This document shows, piece after piece, positions 34,097 through 43,531 of a DNA stretch of 64,000 nucleotides. The notes below the pieces were generated by a model. It was given only the letters and a program-made list of their open reading frames with translations. It had not been told where the DNA came from and did no database searches. Source of the DNA: Streptomyces sp. NRRL B-1140 (lineage in GTDB: Bacteria; Actinomycetota; Actinomycetes; Streptomycetales; Streptomycetaceae); NCBI RefSeq assembly GCF_001280065.1, contig NZ_LGEA01000080.1, forward strand, positions 62,001-126,000, written 5' to 3'. How positions within the stretch are numbered: position 1 is the first letter of the stretch; each line of letters begins with the position of its first letter. The position numbers were made by a program, and so were the translations under genes.

Positions 34097-36493
34097 ATGG
34101 AGACACTGCAGCCGGACGATCCAGTGGAGTTGGGCCCTTACCGGCTCCTGCGAAGACTCGGTGTCGGCGGCATGGGCCGCGTGTACCTCGCCCGTTCGCC
34201 CGGTGGCCGCACCGTCGCAGTGAAGGTCGTACGTCCGGATCTCGCCGCGGACGGTGACTTCCGCGACCGCTTCCGGCACGAAGTCGAGATAGCCAAGGCG
34301 GTCTCCGGCCGTTTCACCGCCCCGGTCGTGGACGCCGACCCGGAGGCGTCGCTGCCCTGGCTGGCGACGTCGTACGTGCTCGGCCCGGACCTCACGGACG
34401 TGGTCGCCGCCCACGGCGCGCTGCCGGAGCGCACCGTCCGGGCGCTAGCCGCCGGCCTCGCCGCTGCCCTCCAGGAGGTGCACGCGGCCGGACTGATCCA
34501 CCGCGACATGAAGCCGTCGAACGTCCTGCTGGCGGCGGACGGTCCGCGCGTCATCGACTTCGGAATCGCGCGGGCCGTGGACGGCAACCGTATGACACAG
34601 ACGGGAGTTGTGGTCGGCTCTCCCGGCTACATGTCACCGGAGCAGGCGCTGGGCGAGAACATCGGCACGGCGAGCGATGTCTTCTCGCTGGGCGCAGTAC
34701 TCGCGTTCGCCGCGACCGGCCGGGGCACTTTCGGCCACGGAACCGCCTCGCACGCCTCGTTGCTGTATCAGGTCGTGCACGGTGAACCCGACGTCGAGGG
34801 CGTACCGCAGCAACTCCTGGGCCTCGTCCGCGCATGCCTCGCGAAGGACCCGGCGCAACGGCCGGCACCGGCCGAGATCGTGGCGGCGCTCGCCCCGCAG
34901 GGGGTCGAGAGCGTCCTCAGCGACTGGCTGCCGTCGGCGGTGGCGTCGACGATCGCCACGCATGCGGCCGGCATCCTCGACCTGGAAGCACCGCAGCAGC
35001 CGCAGCCCACGGCCGCCCCGTCCTTTGGGCCGGCACCGGTGATGACGGCCGGCACACCGCAGCCACCGGGCACACCGGCCCCGGGTTACGGGTATCCGCA
35101 GGCCCCGGGATTCGGCGGCGCCCCCGCGGCTGCCGCCCCGGGAACGCCGGCCCCCGGTTACGCCACACCGCCCGGAGGCCTTCCCACCCCCGGGTACGGG
35201 ACGCCCCCGTCCGGCCACGGTGCTCAAGGACACCCCGGCGCGCCAGGGTCGGCCTCCACGGTTGCCACCACCTCCACCGCCCCCTCCCGCCGCCGTGTCC
35301 TCGGTCTCGCGCTCGGTGGTGGTGCCGCCGTGGCGCTGGCGGGCGGCGGCACCGCCTGGTGGCTCGGCCGGAACGGAGACACCCCGGACGGGGCGTCCGG
35401 CCCGAACGGCGCCGGTTCCGCCCAGCCTGTCGAGGAGAACTTCACCACTCCGCCGGCGGGAGTCGCCCCCCAACCCCTGTGGCACGAGACTGCGGCTGAG
35501 GACAGCACCAGCACCGACGTACCGCTCCTCATCCATGACGGCCTGCTCCTGATCAGCGGCGATCCACTGGTGGCGTACGACGTGAAGACCAGTGAAGCCC
35601 GCTGGTCGAAGCCCGACGTCTGCGCCCCCGGCTCCCCGCTTCTGTTCCACGACGGCAAGGTGTTCCTCACCGACAGCGGCGCCGAGGGAGTCCTCGTCGC
35701 GCGCGACGTGAAGACCGGCGACGAGGTGTGGCGCAGCCGTCTCGGCAAGAAACTCGGCATCGAGAGCACCATCGCCATCGACGACAAGAACGTGTACGTG
35801 ACGGCGACCGACTACGCGCAGGCCAAGAGCGCCACCGACTACCGCACCGCCATCGCCGCAATCAGCCACAGCACCGGAAAGAAGGTGTGGTTGCAGCACC
35901 GCGACTGGGGCACGAGGGACTACGACGTCCAGGGCACCGTCTCCGGCAAGTACCTCGTCTACGCGGACTCCAACCACAACCTCACCGTGCGCGACACCGC
36001 GACCGGCGACCAGTTGTGGACCCAGAAGATCGGCGACGACTGGGCCTGGCGGCCCACGGTCGCGAACGGCCTCGTCTTCATGCCTGGTGAGAAACTGACA
36101 GCGGTCGACGCGGAGACCGGCCGCACCCGCTGGACGCTCTCCCCCGCGGGGCGCCGCGGCTTCAACAATCCGGCCGTCATCGACGGTGTGCTCTACGTCA
36201 GCGACTACGACCACGGCATCTGGGCCGTCGACGTCAAGACGCACCGGCGGATCTGGCTCTGCGAGGACCAGAACCGCGGCGGGCCGGGGGTGTTCGTGAG
36301 GGTCGGTACGACGCTGTACTGCGCCGCCGGGCCCCTGTCAGGAGGCGTCATAGCCCTTGAGGCCAAAACCGGCACAGTGCGCTGGACCTGGACGGACGAC
36401 AAGGACTCCGGCGCCCCGTGGCAGATTGCCACGGCAGGAAACCGACTGCTGGTGACGAACGGGCCGGAGATCTACGCGGTGCCGGCGGTGTGA
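34097..36493 (+). CDS. Ser/Thr protein kinase with PQQ-type beta-propeller sensor
   Basis: A 798-residue membrane kinase. Kinase domain: GVGGMGRVYLA (about 22-32), VAVK, HRDMKPSN (about 134-141, Met instead of the usual Val/Leu) and DFG (about 154). A Pro/Gly-rich linker with repeats (APGYG, TPGYG) leads to a membrane helix after RRRVLGLALGGGAAVALAGG (398-420). The outer part (about 455-798) is a PQQ/WD40-like propeller with repeated G-LL---D-L-A-D--T, G-RW and G-V-W blades. ATG 34097 follows GGAAGG. It probably senses an extracellular or envelope ligand. Confidence 0.9.
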   Translation: METLQPDDPVELGPYRLLRRLGVGGMGRVYLARSPGGRTVAVKVVRPDLAADGDFRDRFRHEVEIAKAVSGRFTAPVVDADPEASLPWLATSYVLGPDLTDVVAAHGALPERTVRALAAGLAAALQEVHAAGLIHRDMKPSNVLLAADGPRVIDFGIARAVDGNRMTQTGVVVGSPGYMSPEQALGENIGTASDVFSLGAVLAFAATGRGTFGHGTASHASLLYQVVHGEPDVEGVPQQLLGLVRACLAKDPAQRPAPAEIVAALAPQGVESVLSDWLPSAVASTIATHAAGILDLEAPQQPQPTAAPSFGPAPVMTAGTPQPPGTPAPGYGYPQAPGFGGAPAAAAPGTPAPGYATPPGGLPTPGYGTPPSGHGAQGHPGAPGSASTVATTSTAPSRRRVLGLALGGGAAVALAGGGTAWWLGRNGDTPDGASGPNGAGSAQPVEENFTTPPAGVAPQPLWHETAAEDSTSTDVPLLIHDGLLLISGDPLVAYDVKTSEARWSKPDVCAPGSPLLFHDGKVFLTDSGAEGVLVARDVKTGDEVWRSRLGKKLGIESTIAIDDKNVYVTATDYAQAKSATDYRTAIAAISHSTGKKVWLQHRDWGTRDYDVQGTVSGKYLVYADSNHNLTVRDTATGDQLWTQKIGDDWAWRPTVANGLVFMPGEKLTAVDAETGRTRWTLSPAGRRGFNNPAVIDGVLYVSDYDHGIWAVDVKTHRRIWLCEDQNRGGPGVFVRVGTTLYCAAGPLSGGVIALEAKTGTVRWTWTDDKDSGAPWQIATAGNRLLVTNGPEIYAVPAV

Positions 36494-37038
36494 CGCCGGG
36501 GCGCTGCGGTGCGATGCCGGTGAACGCAGAGAACTGCAACGCCCGCGTGAAGGCGTTCGCCCGCGAGATGGACATGACGGGCGCGGACATCGGCGCGACC
36601 CGCTGCGCGGCTGCGAGCGCCCAGCGGGTCGAGGTCGAGGTGCAGCTGAACCTCCACGGTCTTCACGGGCGATGTTCTACGGTGGTGCCGTGCTGGTGCA
36701 CGGCCAGGCGGTGGCGGAGAACAAGGTCTGCTGAGCCGACCCTGAACATCCCGCGAATCTGCACACCGTTCACTGTGAGGCCGAGGTGGAGCGGGGAAGC
36801 AGCGGGGCCCGGACCGTTTTCCGCGCTGCGGACCGCATTTCGGTATCGCGAAACGGCAAAAGGTGTGAAGGTCGTGAGGTCCCAGGTAACTGGAATGGTC
36901 ACAGCCATGAAAATGTCTTCTGCCCTCCGTCCGCTATCCCATCCACGGATTGGGCACTGACTGGCCGCCCCTACTCCGGCGTGCTTTGATCGGTCGCGCT
37001 CGAGCAATTGCTGAATGAAACGAAGGGAACCGCCCCCC
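36494..37038 (+). other. 545-base region without a convincing gene
   Basis: Several frames are open here, including one of 180 codons, but none shows consistent third-position GC bias or a known domain. The right part (36740-37020) is less GC-rich and probably contains the promoter of the double-glycine peptide gene. No hairpin terminator for the kinase gene was found. Confidence 0.4.
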
Positions 37039-37266
37039 ATGGCCTTCACCCCGCAGATCGAGACCGTCCAGATGTCCGACGCCGAGCTGGACACCATCTC
37101 CGGCGGTCAAGCGGGCGTTGCCGCGGGTGCCGGCGCCGCAGCCGGTCTCTACGTCGAGACAACTGCCGCGGGCCTCACCACCGGTGTCGGCGGCGGCGTG
37201 GGCCTCGCTGTCTCGCCGCAGGGCATCGAGGCGGACCTCCACCTCAACGCGGCCGTCTCTCACTGA
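37039..37266 (+). CDS. Double-glycine leader peptide (RiPP/bacteriocin-like precursor)
   Basis: A 75-residue peptide. The N-terminal part (ETVQMSDAELDTISGG) has the acidic ELD-I-GG leader typical of peptides cut after GG by C39-peptidase transporters or of Nif11/nitrile-hydratase-type RiPPs. The putative core of about 52 residues starts QAGVAAGAGAAAGLYVETTA and is Gly/Ala/Val/Thr-rich with no cysteine, so lanthionine rings are excluded. It has its own strong terminator. No peptidase, transporter or modifying enzyme is adjacent. ATG 37015 would add eight residues. Confidence 0.65.
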   Translation: MAFTPQIETVQMSDAELDTISGGQAGVAAGAGAAAGLYVETTAAGLTTGVGGGVGLAVSPQGIEADLHLNAAVSH

Positions 37267-37276
37267 CGAACGCATG

Positions 37277-37309
37277 GAAGAGGCCCCGGGGCTGCCCCGG
37301 GGCCTCTTC
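37277..37309 (+). terminator. Strong terminator of the double-glycine peptide gene
   Basis: GAAGAGGCCCCGGGG (37277-37291) pairs perfectly with CCCCGGGGCCTCTTC (37295-37309); the loop is only CTG. It begins 11 bases after the peptide stop. Confidence 0.88.
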
Positions 37310-37590
37310 GCGTCTGTCGGACAGGGATCCCGGCCTTCCAGACCCCGGTGGAGCAGGCCGGGGGGAGTTCGACGTGGGCGACTGAGAACGAGTAGCGCTC
37401 GCGAAGAATGATGATCGTCAAGCTTGGTCGCAGGATCCCCGTGGCCACAAGGGCACATCGGACGGCAGTGACTTCCTCACTGCTGCCCTTCGACGGCCTC
37501 AGTACGAGTCCATAAGATCTCTGTAGGCTCAGCTCACCCCCACCCCACACCCCAGGCCGCTCCACTCCACACACCCTCAGGACACCCGCC
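37310..37590. other. Intergenic region before the prepilin peptidase group
   Basis: About 280 bases with no supported gene. The stretch around 37380-37530 has lower GC and could hold promoters. Confidence 0.4.
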
Positions 37591-37764
37591 ATGCCGCGAC
37601 GCTGCACCTCAAGCTCGTCAAGCTCGACGGGAGCGACAGGAGCCACGCGGATCGCCACCGACCTCTTCGGCCGCAGCGGGGCCCGGGGGCTGCCGCCGCG
37701 CACCGAGGCACTGCTCGACGAGCTGCTTCCGACGTGGCGTGACGCGATCGCCGCGGCGGGATGA
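37591..37764 (+). CDS. Small hypothetical protein coupled to prepilin peptidase
   Basis: A 57-residue frame (ATG 37591): a Ser/Thr-rich N-terminus followed by TRIATDLFGRSGARGLPPRT and a helical end EALLDELLPTWRDAIAAAG. It overlaps the next gene by ATGA, the main support for its being translated. The N-terminal part is low complexity. No family recognised; it could also be a remnant of a larger gene. Confidence 0.38.
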   Translation: MPRRCTSSSSSSTGATGATRIATDLFGRSGARGLPPRTEALLDELLPTWRDAIAAAG

Positions 37765-38489
37765 GCACCGGGCTGCTGGTCCTCGTCGCCGCGCTGTGGG
37801 GTGCGGCGGCGGGAGCGCTGCTGCCGCGCGCGGCCTACCGGTTCTCGGCGCCGTCGGGGGAGGCGTGGCACGAGGAGTGCCCCGGCGGGCACCCCGTCAG
37901 GGGCTGGCTGGGGCGGGCGGCCTGCCCGGAGTGCGCGGAGTCCGGATACGGGCCGCGTACGACGCCCCTCACGATCGCCACCGCCCTGGTCTGCGCGGTC
38001 CTCGCCGCCGCCACCGACACCCGCCCCGAGCTCGGGGTCTGGCTGCTGCTCGCCCCGGTCGGCGTGCTGCTCACGGTCGTCGACTTCCGGGTACGGCGCC
38101 TGCCCGACCCGCTCACCCTCCCCTTCGCCGCGACCGCCCTGGCCCTGCTCGGCCTCACCGCCCTCGTCCCCGAACACGCGGGCCACTGGACGACCGCCCT
38201 GCTCGGCTCCCTCGCCCTGGGCGGCGGCTACTTCGTCCTGTTCCTCATCAATCCCGCGGGCATGGGCTTCGGCGACGTCAAACTCGCCCTCGGCGCCGGC
38301 GCGGTCCTCGGCTGGTACGGCTGGCCGACGGTCATGCTCGGCACGTTCGCCGGTTTCCTCCTGGGCGCGCTGTACGGCGCGGCCCTGGTGATCATCCGCC
38401 GGGCCACCCGCAAAACAGCCATCCCCTTCGGCCCGTTCCTGATCGCGGGCGCGTTCCTGGGCCTTCTGGTGGGGGCGTACACGGCCTGA
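37761..38489 (+). CDS. A24-family prepilin peptidase
   Basis: A 242-residue membrane aspartyl protease with six or seven helices. Both catalytic Asp motifs are present: VDFRVRRLPD (about 94-103) and GMGFGDVKLALGAGAVLGW (about 168-186). It lacks a full CxxC methylase domain, though paired cysteines occur near residue 54 (ACPECAESGYG). It would process type IV prepilin-like or Tad/Flp pilin signals; none is encoded nearby. Confidence 0.85.
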   Translation: MSTGLLVLVAALWGAAAGALLPRAAYRFSAPSGEAWHEECPGGHPVRGWLGRAACPECAESGYGPRTTPLTIATALVCAVLAAATDTRPELGVWLLLAPVGVLLTVVDFRVRRLPDPLTLPFAATALALLGLTALVPEHAGHWTTALLGSLALGGGYFVLFLINPAGMGFGDVKLALGAGAVLGWYGWPTVMLGTFAGFLLGALYGAALVIIRRATRKTAIPFGPFLIAGAFLGLLVGAYTA

Positions 38490-38593
38490 CCGCAGGGTCC
38501 GGGGCGTACCAGGTGATCCGGCACGCCGAGACGCCTCCGAGAGCCCGCCGAACGCCCGTGATCCGCCGCACCGGCGCTGTCATGATGCTGATC

Positions 38594-39583
38594 ATGACAA
38601 ACACACCTTCTTACCCCGCCTACCCGTCCCCGCCCCCCGCCGGGCCGTTCCCGGACCCCGCCCCCCATCCGTACCACCGCCTGGACCGCACCACAGGACG
38701 CCACCGCTGGTGGCGGCCGCCGGCCGGGACGTTGCTGCTTGCCTTCGCCTATTTCGTGATCCTGCTCGTGCTGCTGGCCTTCTCCTACGCGCTCGGCACG
38801 GCGCTCGGTGCCCCGGAACTGCCCGACGGCGGTGCCAACTTGGGGCCGCTAGGGAACACCGCGATGGATCTCGTGGCCATCGCGACAGCCCTCCCCCTGG
38901 TACTGCTGGCCACGTTGTGGCCGGCGAGACGGGCCGCCGGGACCGTCACGTCGGTCACCGGGCGGCTGCGGATCGGCTGGCTCGGGTGGTGTCTGCTGGC
39001 CGGGATGCCGCCCCTCCTCCTGCTCACGGGGATCTCCTTCTTCCTGCCGGGCGGCTCGGACGAGTCCGACACCTTTGTGGGCTGGCGCTCTTTCCTCGCG
39101 GCCCTGGCCGTGCTGGCCGTCCTCGTCCCGCTCCAGGCCGCGGCCGAGGAGTACGTCTTCCGCGGCTGGCTGCTCCAGGCGGTCGGGGCGTTCGTGCGCT
39201 CCCCGTGGCTCGCCGTGATCCCGCAGGCCGTACTGTTCGCCGCGGCCCACGGCTGGGGCACCCGGTGGGGCTTCCTCGGGCTGGCGGTGAACGGTCTGGT
39301 GATGGGTCTGCTCACGATCCGCACCGGCGGACTGGAAGCGGCCATCGTCCTGCACGTCCTGAACAACCTGCTGGCCTTCGGCGTCTCCGCCGCGCTCGTC
39401 GGCGGCCTGTCGTCGGACGAGACCGCGGCCGACGCGCCCTGGCCGCTGGCCCTCACCGCCATGGCCACCGATCTGCTCTACGCCGCGCTCGTCCTGTGGC
39501 TCGCCCGGCGCCGCGAGCCGCAGCGCCTCTCGACGCCGCGGACCCCGCCCGCCCGCTACGGTCACGCCACCCCCACGGCCTGA
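38594..39583 (+). CDS. CPBP-family intramembrane metalloprotease
   Basis: A 329-residue protein with a Pro-rich cytoplasmic start and about eight helices. The CAAX-protease/bacteriocin-processing motifs are intact: EEYVFRG (about 184-190), the FAAAHGWG His (about 217) and LHVLNN (about 254-259), which together bind a metal and cleave within the membrane. Starts at 38582 and 38585 are also possible. Such proteases process prenylated or anti-sigma proteins, or give bacteriocin immunity. Confidence 0.83.
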   Translation: MTNTPSYPAYPSPPPAGPFPDPAPHPYHRLDRTTGRHRWWRPPAGTLLLAFAYFVILLVLLAFSYALGTALGAPELPDGGANLGPLGNTAMDLVAIATALPLVLLATLWPARRAAGTVTSVTGRLRIGWLGWCLLAGMPPLLLLTGISFFLPGGSDESDTFVGWRSFLAALAVLAVLVPLQAAAEEYVFRGWLLQAVGAFVRSPWLAVIPQAVLFAAAHGWGTRWGFLGLAVNGLVMGLLTIRTGGLEAAIVLHVLNNLLAFGVSAALVGGLSSDETAADAPWPLALTAMATDLLYAALVLWLARRREPQRLSTPRTPPARYGHATPTA

Positions 39584-39653
39584 CGTCCGGCCCACCGAAG
39601 CCCTGGCGTACGCTGGGCTGGTCCGTCCACAACCCTTACGAAAGGGACGCCCG

Positions 39654-40853
39654 GTGACCGAGAAGGCCGACCTTCAGCCCATCCTCGACCGTGCAGCCGC
39701 CGGTGGCCGGATCACCCCGGACGAGGCACTCGTGCTGTACCGGGACGCCCCGCTGCACGCCCTGGGCGCCGCCGCCGACGCCGTACGCCGCCGCCGGTAC
39801 GCCGGGACCGAGCACATCGCGACGTACATCATCGAGCGCAACATCAACTACACGAACGTCTGCGTGACGGCGTGCCGCTTCTGCGCCTTCTACGCCGCGC
39901 CCAAGGACACCGACAAGGGCTGGACGCGCGACCTCGACGACATCCTGCGCCGCTGCGCGGAGACCGTCGAGCTGGGCGGTACGCAGATCATGTTCCAGGG
40001 CGGGCACCACCCGGACTACGGCGTCGAGTACTACGAGAAGCACTTCGCGGCGATCAAGAAGGAATTCCCGCAACTGGTCATCCACAGCCTGGGGGCGTCC
40101 GAGGTCGAGCACATGGCTCGGATCTCCAAGGTGAGCGTGGAGGAGGCCATCCAGCGCATCCACGCCGCGGGCCTCGACTCCTTCGCGGGAGCCGGCGCCG
40201 AGCTGCTGCCCGAGCGGCCCCGCAAGGCCATCGCCCCGCTGAAGGAGTCGGGCGAGCGCTGGCTGGAGATCATGGAGATCGCCCACAACCTGGGCGTGGA
40301 GTCCACCTCCACCATGCTCATGGGCACCGGCGAGACCAACGCCGAGCGCATCGAGCACCTGCGGATGATCCGGGACGTACAGGACCGCACGGGCGGCTTC
40401 CGCGCCTTCATCCCGTACACCTACCAGCCGGAGAACAACCACCTGAAGGGCCGCACGCAGGCGACGCTCTTCGAGTACCTGCGCATGATCGCCATCGCGC
40501 GGCTGTTCATGGACAACATCGCCCACATCCAGGGCTCCTGGCTGACCACGGGCAAGGAGGTCGGCCAGCTCTCCCTGCACTACGGCGCCGACGACCTCGG
40601 CTCGATCATGCTGGAGGAGAACGTGGTGTCGTCGGCTGGTGCCAAGCACCGGTCCAACCGGATGGAGATCATCGATCTGATCCGGAAGGCGGGCCGGGTG
40701 CCCGCCCAGCGCGCCACCACCTACGAGCACCTCGTCGTCCACGAGGACCCGGCGAACGACCCGGTCGACGACCGCGTGGTCTCGCACATCTCCTCCACGG
40801 CCATCGCGGGCGGCACGGCTCACCCCGAGCTGAAGCTGCTGGCCCCCAACTGA
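39654..40853 (+). CDS. mqnC: Cyclic dehypoxanthine futalosine synthase, radical SAM (MqnC)
   Basis: A 399-residue radical SAM enzyme that cyclises dehypoxanthine futalosine, the third-stage reaction of the futalosine pathway. The cluster motif CVTACRFC has ligands C70, C74 and C77. It is a paralogue of MqnE (9.0 kb) with the same overall layout but the different signature RNINYTNVC. GTG 39654 follows GAAAGGGA. The downstream gene begins 7 bases after its stop, so they are co-transcribed. Confidence 0.93.
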   Translation: MTEKADLQPILDRAAAGGRITPDEALVLYRDAPLHALGAAADAVRRRRYAGTEHIATYIIERNINYTNVCVTACRFCAFYAAPKDTDKGWTRDLDDILRRCAETVELGGTQIMFQGGHHPDYGVEYYEKHFAAIKKEFPQLVIHSLGASEVEHMARISKVSVEEAIQRIHAAGLDSFAGAGAELLPERPRKAIAPLKESGERWLEIMEIAHNLGVESTSTMLMGTGETNAERIEHLRMIRDVQDRTGGFRAFIPYTYQPENNHLKGRTQATLFEYLRMIAIARLFMDNIAHIQGSWLTTGKEVGQLSLHYGADDLGSIMLEENVVSSAGAKHRSNRMEIIDLIRKAGRVPAQRATTYEHLVVHEDPANDPVDDRVVSHISSTAIAGGTAHPELKLLAPN

Positions 40854-40860
40854 CCCCACC

Positions 40861-41568
40861 GTGCTGACGATCCACGCCGCCCCGCTGCTCCTCCCGGCGG
40901 GCGCGGCACCCGGCACGGACGCACCCGGCGCCGACACACGCGGCACGGGCACCGCCGTCGTGGACGGCGCCGTGCTGGTGGACGGCGACCGGATCGCGGC
41001 TTTCGGGCCGTACGAGGAGCTCGCCGAACAGGCACCGGGCGCGCGCGTGCGGCGCTGGCCGGGCGTGCTCACCCCCGGTCTGCGCCAGTGGCACCCGCTG
41101 TGGCTGCTGCGCCACTGCTACCACCCCGACCCGCGCGAAGCCGACGAGCTGGGCGAAGAACCCCTGTGGGGCGAGAAGTTGGCCGCTCTGGGTGATCTCA
41201 CCGAGACCCGCTGGTCGGGCAGCGTACGGCGCGGAGTGCAGCGGATGCTGCGGTACGGCACGACGGCCGTCGCCTCGCCCGGCGCCCGCTTCCGCGATCC
41301 GCTGGTGGCCACGGCGGTCGCCCGGTCCGGGCTGACCGTCGTCGGGACCACGGGGGCTCCCGGCACACTCCTCGGTGAGCGGCCCGGCCTCGACCCGTTC
41401 ACCGAGGGGTACGACCTGCACGGCACGGTCGACGCCCCGCTGTCCGTCGGCGGCCGGGCCGACCTGGCCGTGTTCGACGTACCCGACGAGACGGCCCTGC
41501 GCGAGCGCGGCGCGGTGACCTGCGTGGCGACCGTGCTGGCCGGCCGCCTGGTGTACCGGGCCCGCTGA
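40861..41568 (+). CDS. Imidazolonepropionase-like protein lacking the metal site
   Basis: A 235-residue protein built like the beta-sandwich ends of amidohydrolases: N-terminal AVLVDGDRIAAFGPYEELAE and C-terminal GGRADLAVFDVPDE-VTCVATVLAGRLVYR. The usual PG-V--H-H motif after the first strands is replaced by TPGLRQWHPLWLLRHCYHP, and the later His and Asp ligands of the barrel are not visible; the barrel is too short (about 140 residues). So it is unlikely to be a normal hydrolase. Its tight link with mqnC suggests a role in the futalosine pathway. Confidence 0.7.
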   Translation: MLTIHAAPLLLPAGAAPGTDAPGADTRGTGTAVVDGAVLVDGDRIAAFGPYEELAEQAPGARVRRWPGVLTPGLRQWHPLWLLRHCYHPDPREADELGEEPLWGEKLAALGDLTETRWSGSVRRGVQRMLRYGTTAVASPGARFRDPLVATAVARSGLTVVGTTGAPGTLLGERPGLDPFTEGYDLHGTVDAPLSVGGRADLAVFDVPDETALRERGAVTCVATVLAGRLVYRAR

Positions 41569-41612
41569 CCCCGAGCCCGCTTACCCCGAGCCCGCTGACC
41601 CCGGAGCCGGTC

Positions 41613-42647
41613 TCAGCCGGTGAACGCTTCCGCGAACGCCCCCGGTTTCTGTGCCACTCCGCTGCAGTCGGTCGCCGCCTTCCCCGCCCTCGCCGACTCG
41701 GTGCCGTGCGCGCACTGCCGGTCCCGGGCCGTGGACCACATCGACACCCAGGCGATGCCCTTCTCCTCGGCGAACGCGCGGACCTCGGCGGCGTCCGCGA
41801 GTGTGAACGTCTCGCCCTCGACGTCGTTGACGCCGATCATCGAGGTGAGCGCCATGCCCCGCCAGGTGCTCGCGTCCGGGGTCTTGAAGGTCTTCTGCAG
41901 CTGGGTGTGCGCGGCCTCGGCGGCGGTGAGGGCGTAGTCGCCCATGTCACCGTCGTACGACGAGCCGTAGTTCATCGTCATGAGGTTGACGGTGGAGACC
42001 CGCACGGCATGGGAGTTGGCGGACGCAAGGAGCGCCAGGCTGTCCTTGCCGAGGCCCTTGGGCATCACCGGCAGGGTGAACGAGACCTGCAGTCCGGGCC
42101 GTTCCTCCTGCAACCGCGCGATCGCCTTCGAACGCCGCGCGATGGACGCGGAGTCGCCCAGCTCGTCGCCCTCGATGTCGAAGTCGGCCAGGGGCGTACC
42201 GGCCGCGTCGAGCGCCTTGCCGTAGGCCGTGGCCAGTTCCGGCACGCTGTCGCAGCTCGCCGCGAGTTCCCTGCCGTGGGCGCCGCCGAAGGAGACCCGG
42301 ACCCGGCCGCCGCCCTCCTCGAGTTTCGCGATGCGGGACGTGATCCCGGGGTCACCGATGGCGTGGGAGCCGTCCCAGCTGGGGACGCAGTCGTCACCGT
42401 CGGCTATGACGAACGCCAGGTTGTACGTCGTGGGGGAACCGGCCGCATCGGTGGGGGCGGCTTTTCCGGCGCTGACGTAGGGGGCGTACGAGGTGCCGCT
42501 CCCGGTGCGGGCCGGGGTGCCGGGCGCCGCCGTGACGGAGGGGACCGTTCGGGCCTGGCCGTCCTGGCCGTCCTGGCCCGCACAGCCCGTGGCGGCCAGG
42601 GTGATCAGGCACCCGATCCCGGCGGCCGGCCACCGCAGACTCCTCAT
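41613..42647 (-). CDS. GH18 chitinase-like lipoprotein
   Basis: A 344-residue secreted protein. The signal peptide ends at a lipobox (LAATGCAG). The glycosidase family 18 pattern is present in the YVSAGKAAPTD, VRVSFGGAHG and LADFDIEGDEL stretches; the latter matches the catalytic DxxDxDxE in short form, keeping the Glu in DFDIEG. LMTMNYG is another GH18 strand. It may bind or cut N-acetylglucosamine polymers at the cell surface, but catalysis is uncertain. Confidence 0.75.
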   Translation of the reverse strand: MRSLRWPAAGIGCLITLAATGCAGQDGQDGQARTVPSVTAAPGTPARTGSGTSYAPYVSAGKAAPTDAAGSPTTYNLAFVIADGDDCVPSWDGSHAIGDPGITSRIAKLEEGGGRVRVSFGGAHGRELAASCDSVPELATAYGKALDAAGTPLADFDIEGDELGDSASIARRSKAIARLQEERPGLQVSFTLPVMPKGLGKDSLALLASANSHAVRVSTVNLMTMNYGSSYDGDMGDYALTAAEAAHTQLQKTFKTPDASTWRGMALTSMIGVNDVEGETFTLADAAEVRAFAEEKGIAWVSMWSTARDRQCAHGTESARAGKAATDCSGVAQKPGAFAEAFTG

Positions 42648-42835
42648 GACCGTGCGCTCCGGTTCTCGTGAGACTCCAGGGGGCGAGGACCCATACGTTT
42701 CCCGGACGCAAACGTCTCACGGCGGCCGGCGCTCATGACACGTTCCGCGGGTGTCGCATCACCGGGCCTGCCCTCGACGACGGCGCGGCAGCGGCCGCGG
42801 CTCCCGCCCTGAGGGGGTGCTGCAAGAATGGGCCC

Positions 42836-43531
42836 GTGACCCGCGCATCCCTGGACAAGCAGCCGCACGAAGTCGCCTCGATGTTCGACGACGTGGCGGA
42901 ACGGTACGACCTGACCAACGACGTGCTGTCCCTCGGCCAGGACCGGCGATGGCGCAAGGAGGTCGCCAAGGCGGTCGACGCGCGCCCCGCGCAGAAGATC
43001 CTCGACCTCGCGGCGGGCACCGGCACCTCTTCCCTGCCCTTCGCCCGCACCGGCGCCTACGTCGTCCCGTGCGACTTCTCCCAGGGCATGCTCCAGGTCG
43101 GAAAGCAGCGGCAGCCCTGGCTGCCGTACACCGCCGGCGACGCGACGAGGCTCCCCTTCAAGGACGACACCTTCGACGCCGTCACGATCTCCTTCGGGCT
43201 GCGCAACGTGCAGGACACGGACGCCGCCCTGCGCGAGATGCTCCGGGTGACCCGGCCCGGCGGGCGGATCGTGATCTGCGAGTTCTCGCACCCGACGTGG
43301 GCGCCGTTCCGCACGGTCTACACCGAGTACCTGATGCGCGCCCTGCCGCCGGTCGCCCGGGCCGTGTCCTCCAGCCCCGACGCCTACGTCTACCTCGCCG
43401 AGTCCATCCGCGCCTGGCCCGACCAGCCCGCGCTGGCCGAGCGGCTGGGCAAGGCCGGCTGGTCGCGGGTGGCCTGGCGCAACCTGAGCGGTGGGATCGT
43501 CGCTCTGCACCGGGGCTTCAAGGCGAGCTGA
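42836..43531 (+). CDS. mqnG: Demethylmenaquinone methyltransferase (MqnG/UbiE)
   Basis: A 231-residue SAM methyltransferase that performs the final C-methylation of the naphthoquinone. UbiE/MenH motifs: [19 protein letters not shown], motif [10 protein letters not shown] (about 57-65), [14 protein letters not shown] and [15 protein letters not shown] 42836 is used. The C-terminus [11 protein letters not shown] is the family end motif. It overlaps the convergent PASTA gene by 14 bases. Confidence 0.92.
   Translation: MTRASLDKQPHEVASMFDDVAERYDLTNDVLSLGQDRRWRKEVAKAVDARPAQKILDLAAGTGTSSLPFARTGAYVVPCDFSQGMLQVGKQRQPWLPYTAGDATRLPFKDDTFDAVTISFGLRNVQDTDAALREMLRVTRPGGRIVICEFSHPTWAPFRTVYTEYLMRALPPVARAVSSSPDAYVYLAESIRAWPDQPALAERLGKAGWSRVAWRNLSGGIVALHRGFKAS

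Noticed and set aside
36418..36960. A 180-codon open frame on the plus strand; its QRVEVEVQLNLHG stretch faintly resembles the end of the double-glycine peptide.
   Set aside because: It overlaps the kinase end, has no ribosome site or codon bias, and only a few residues agree.
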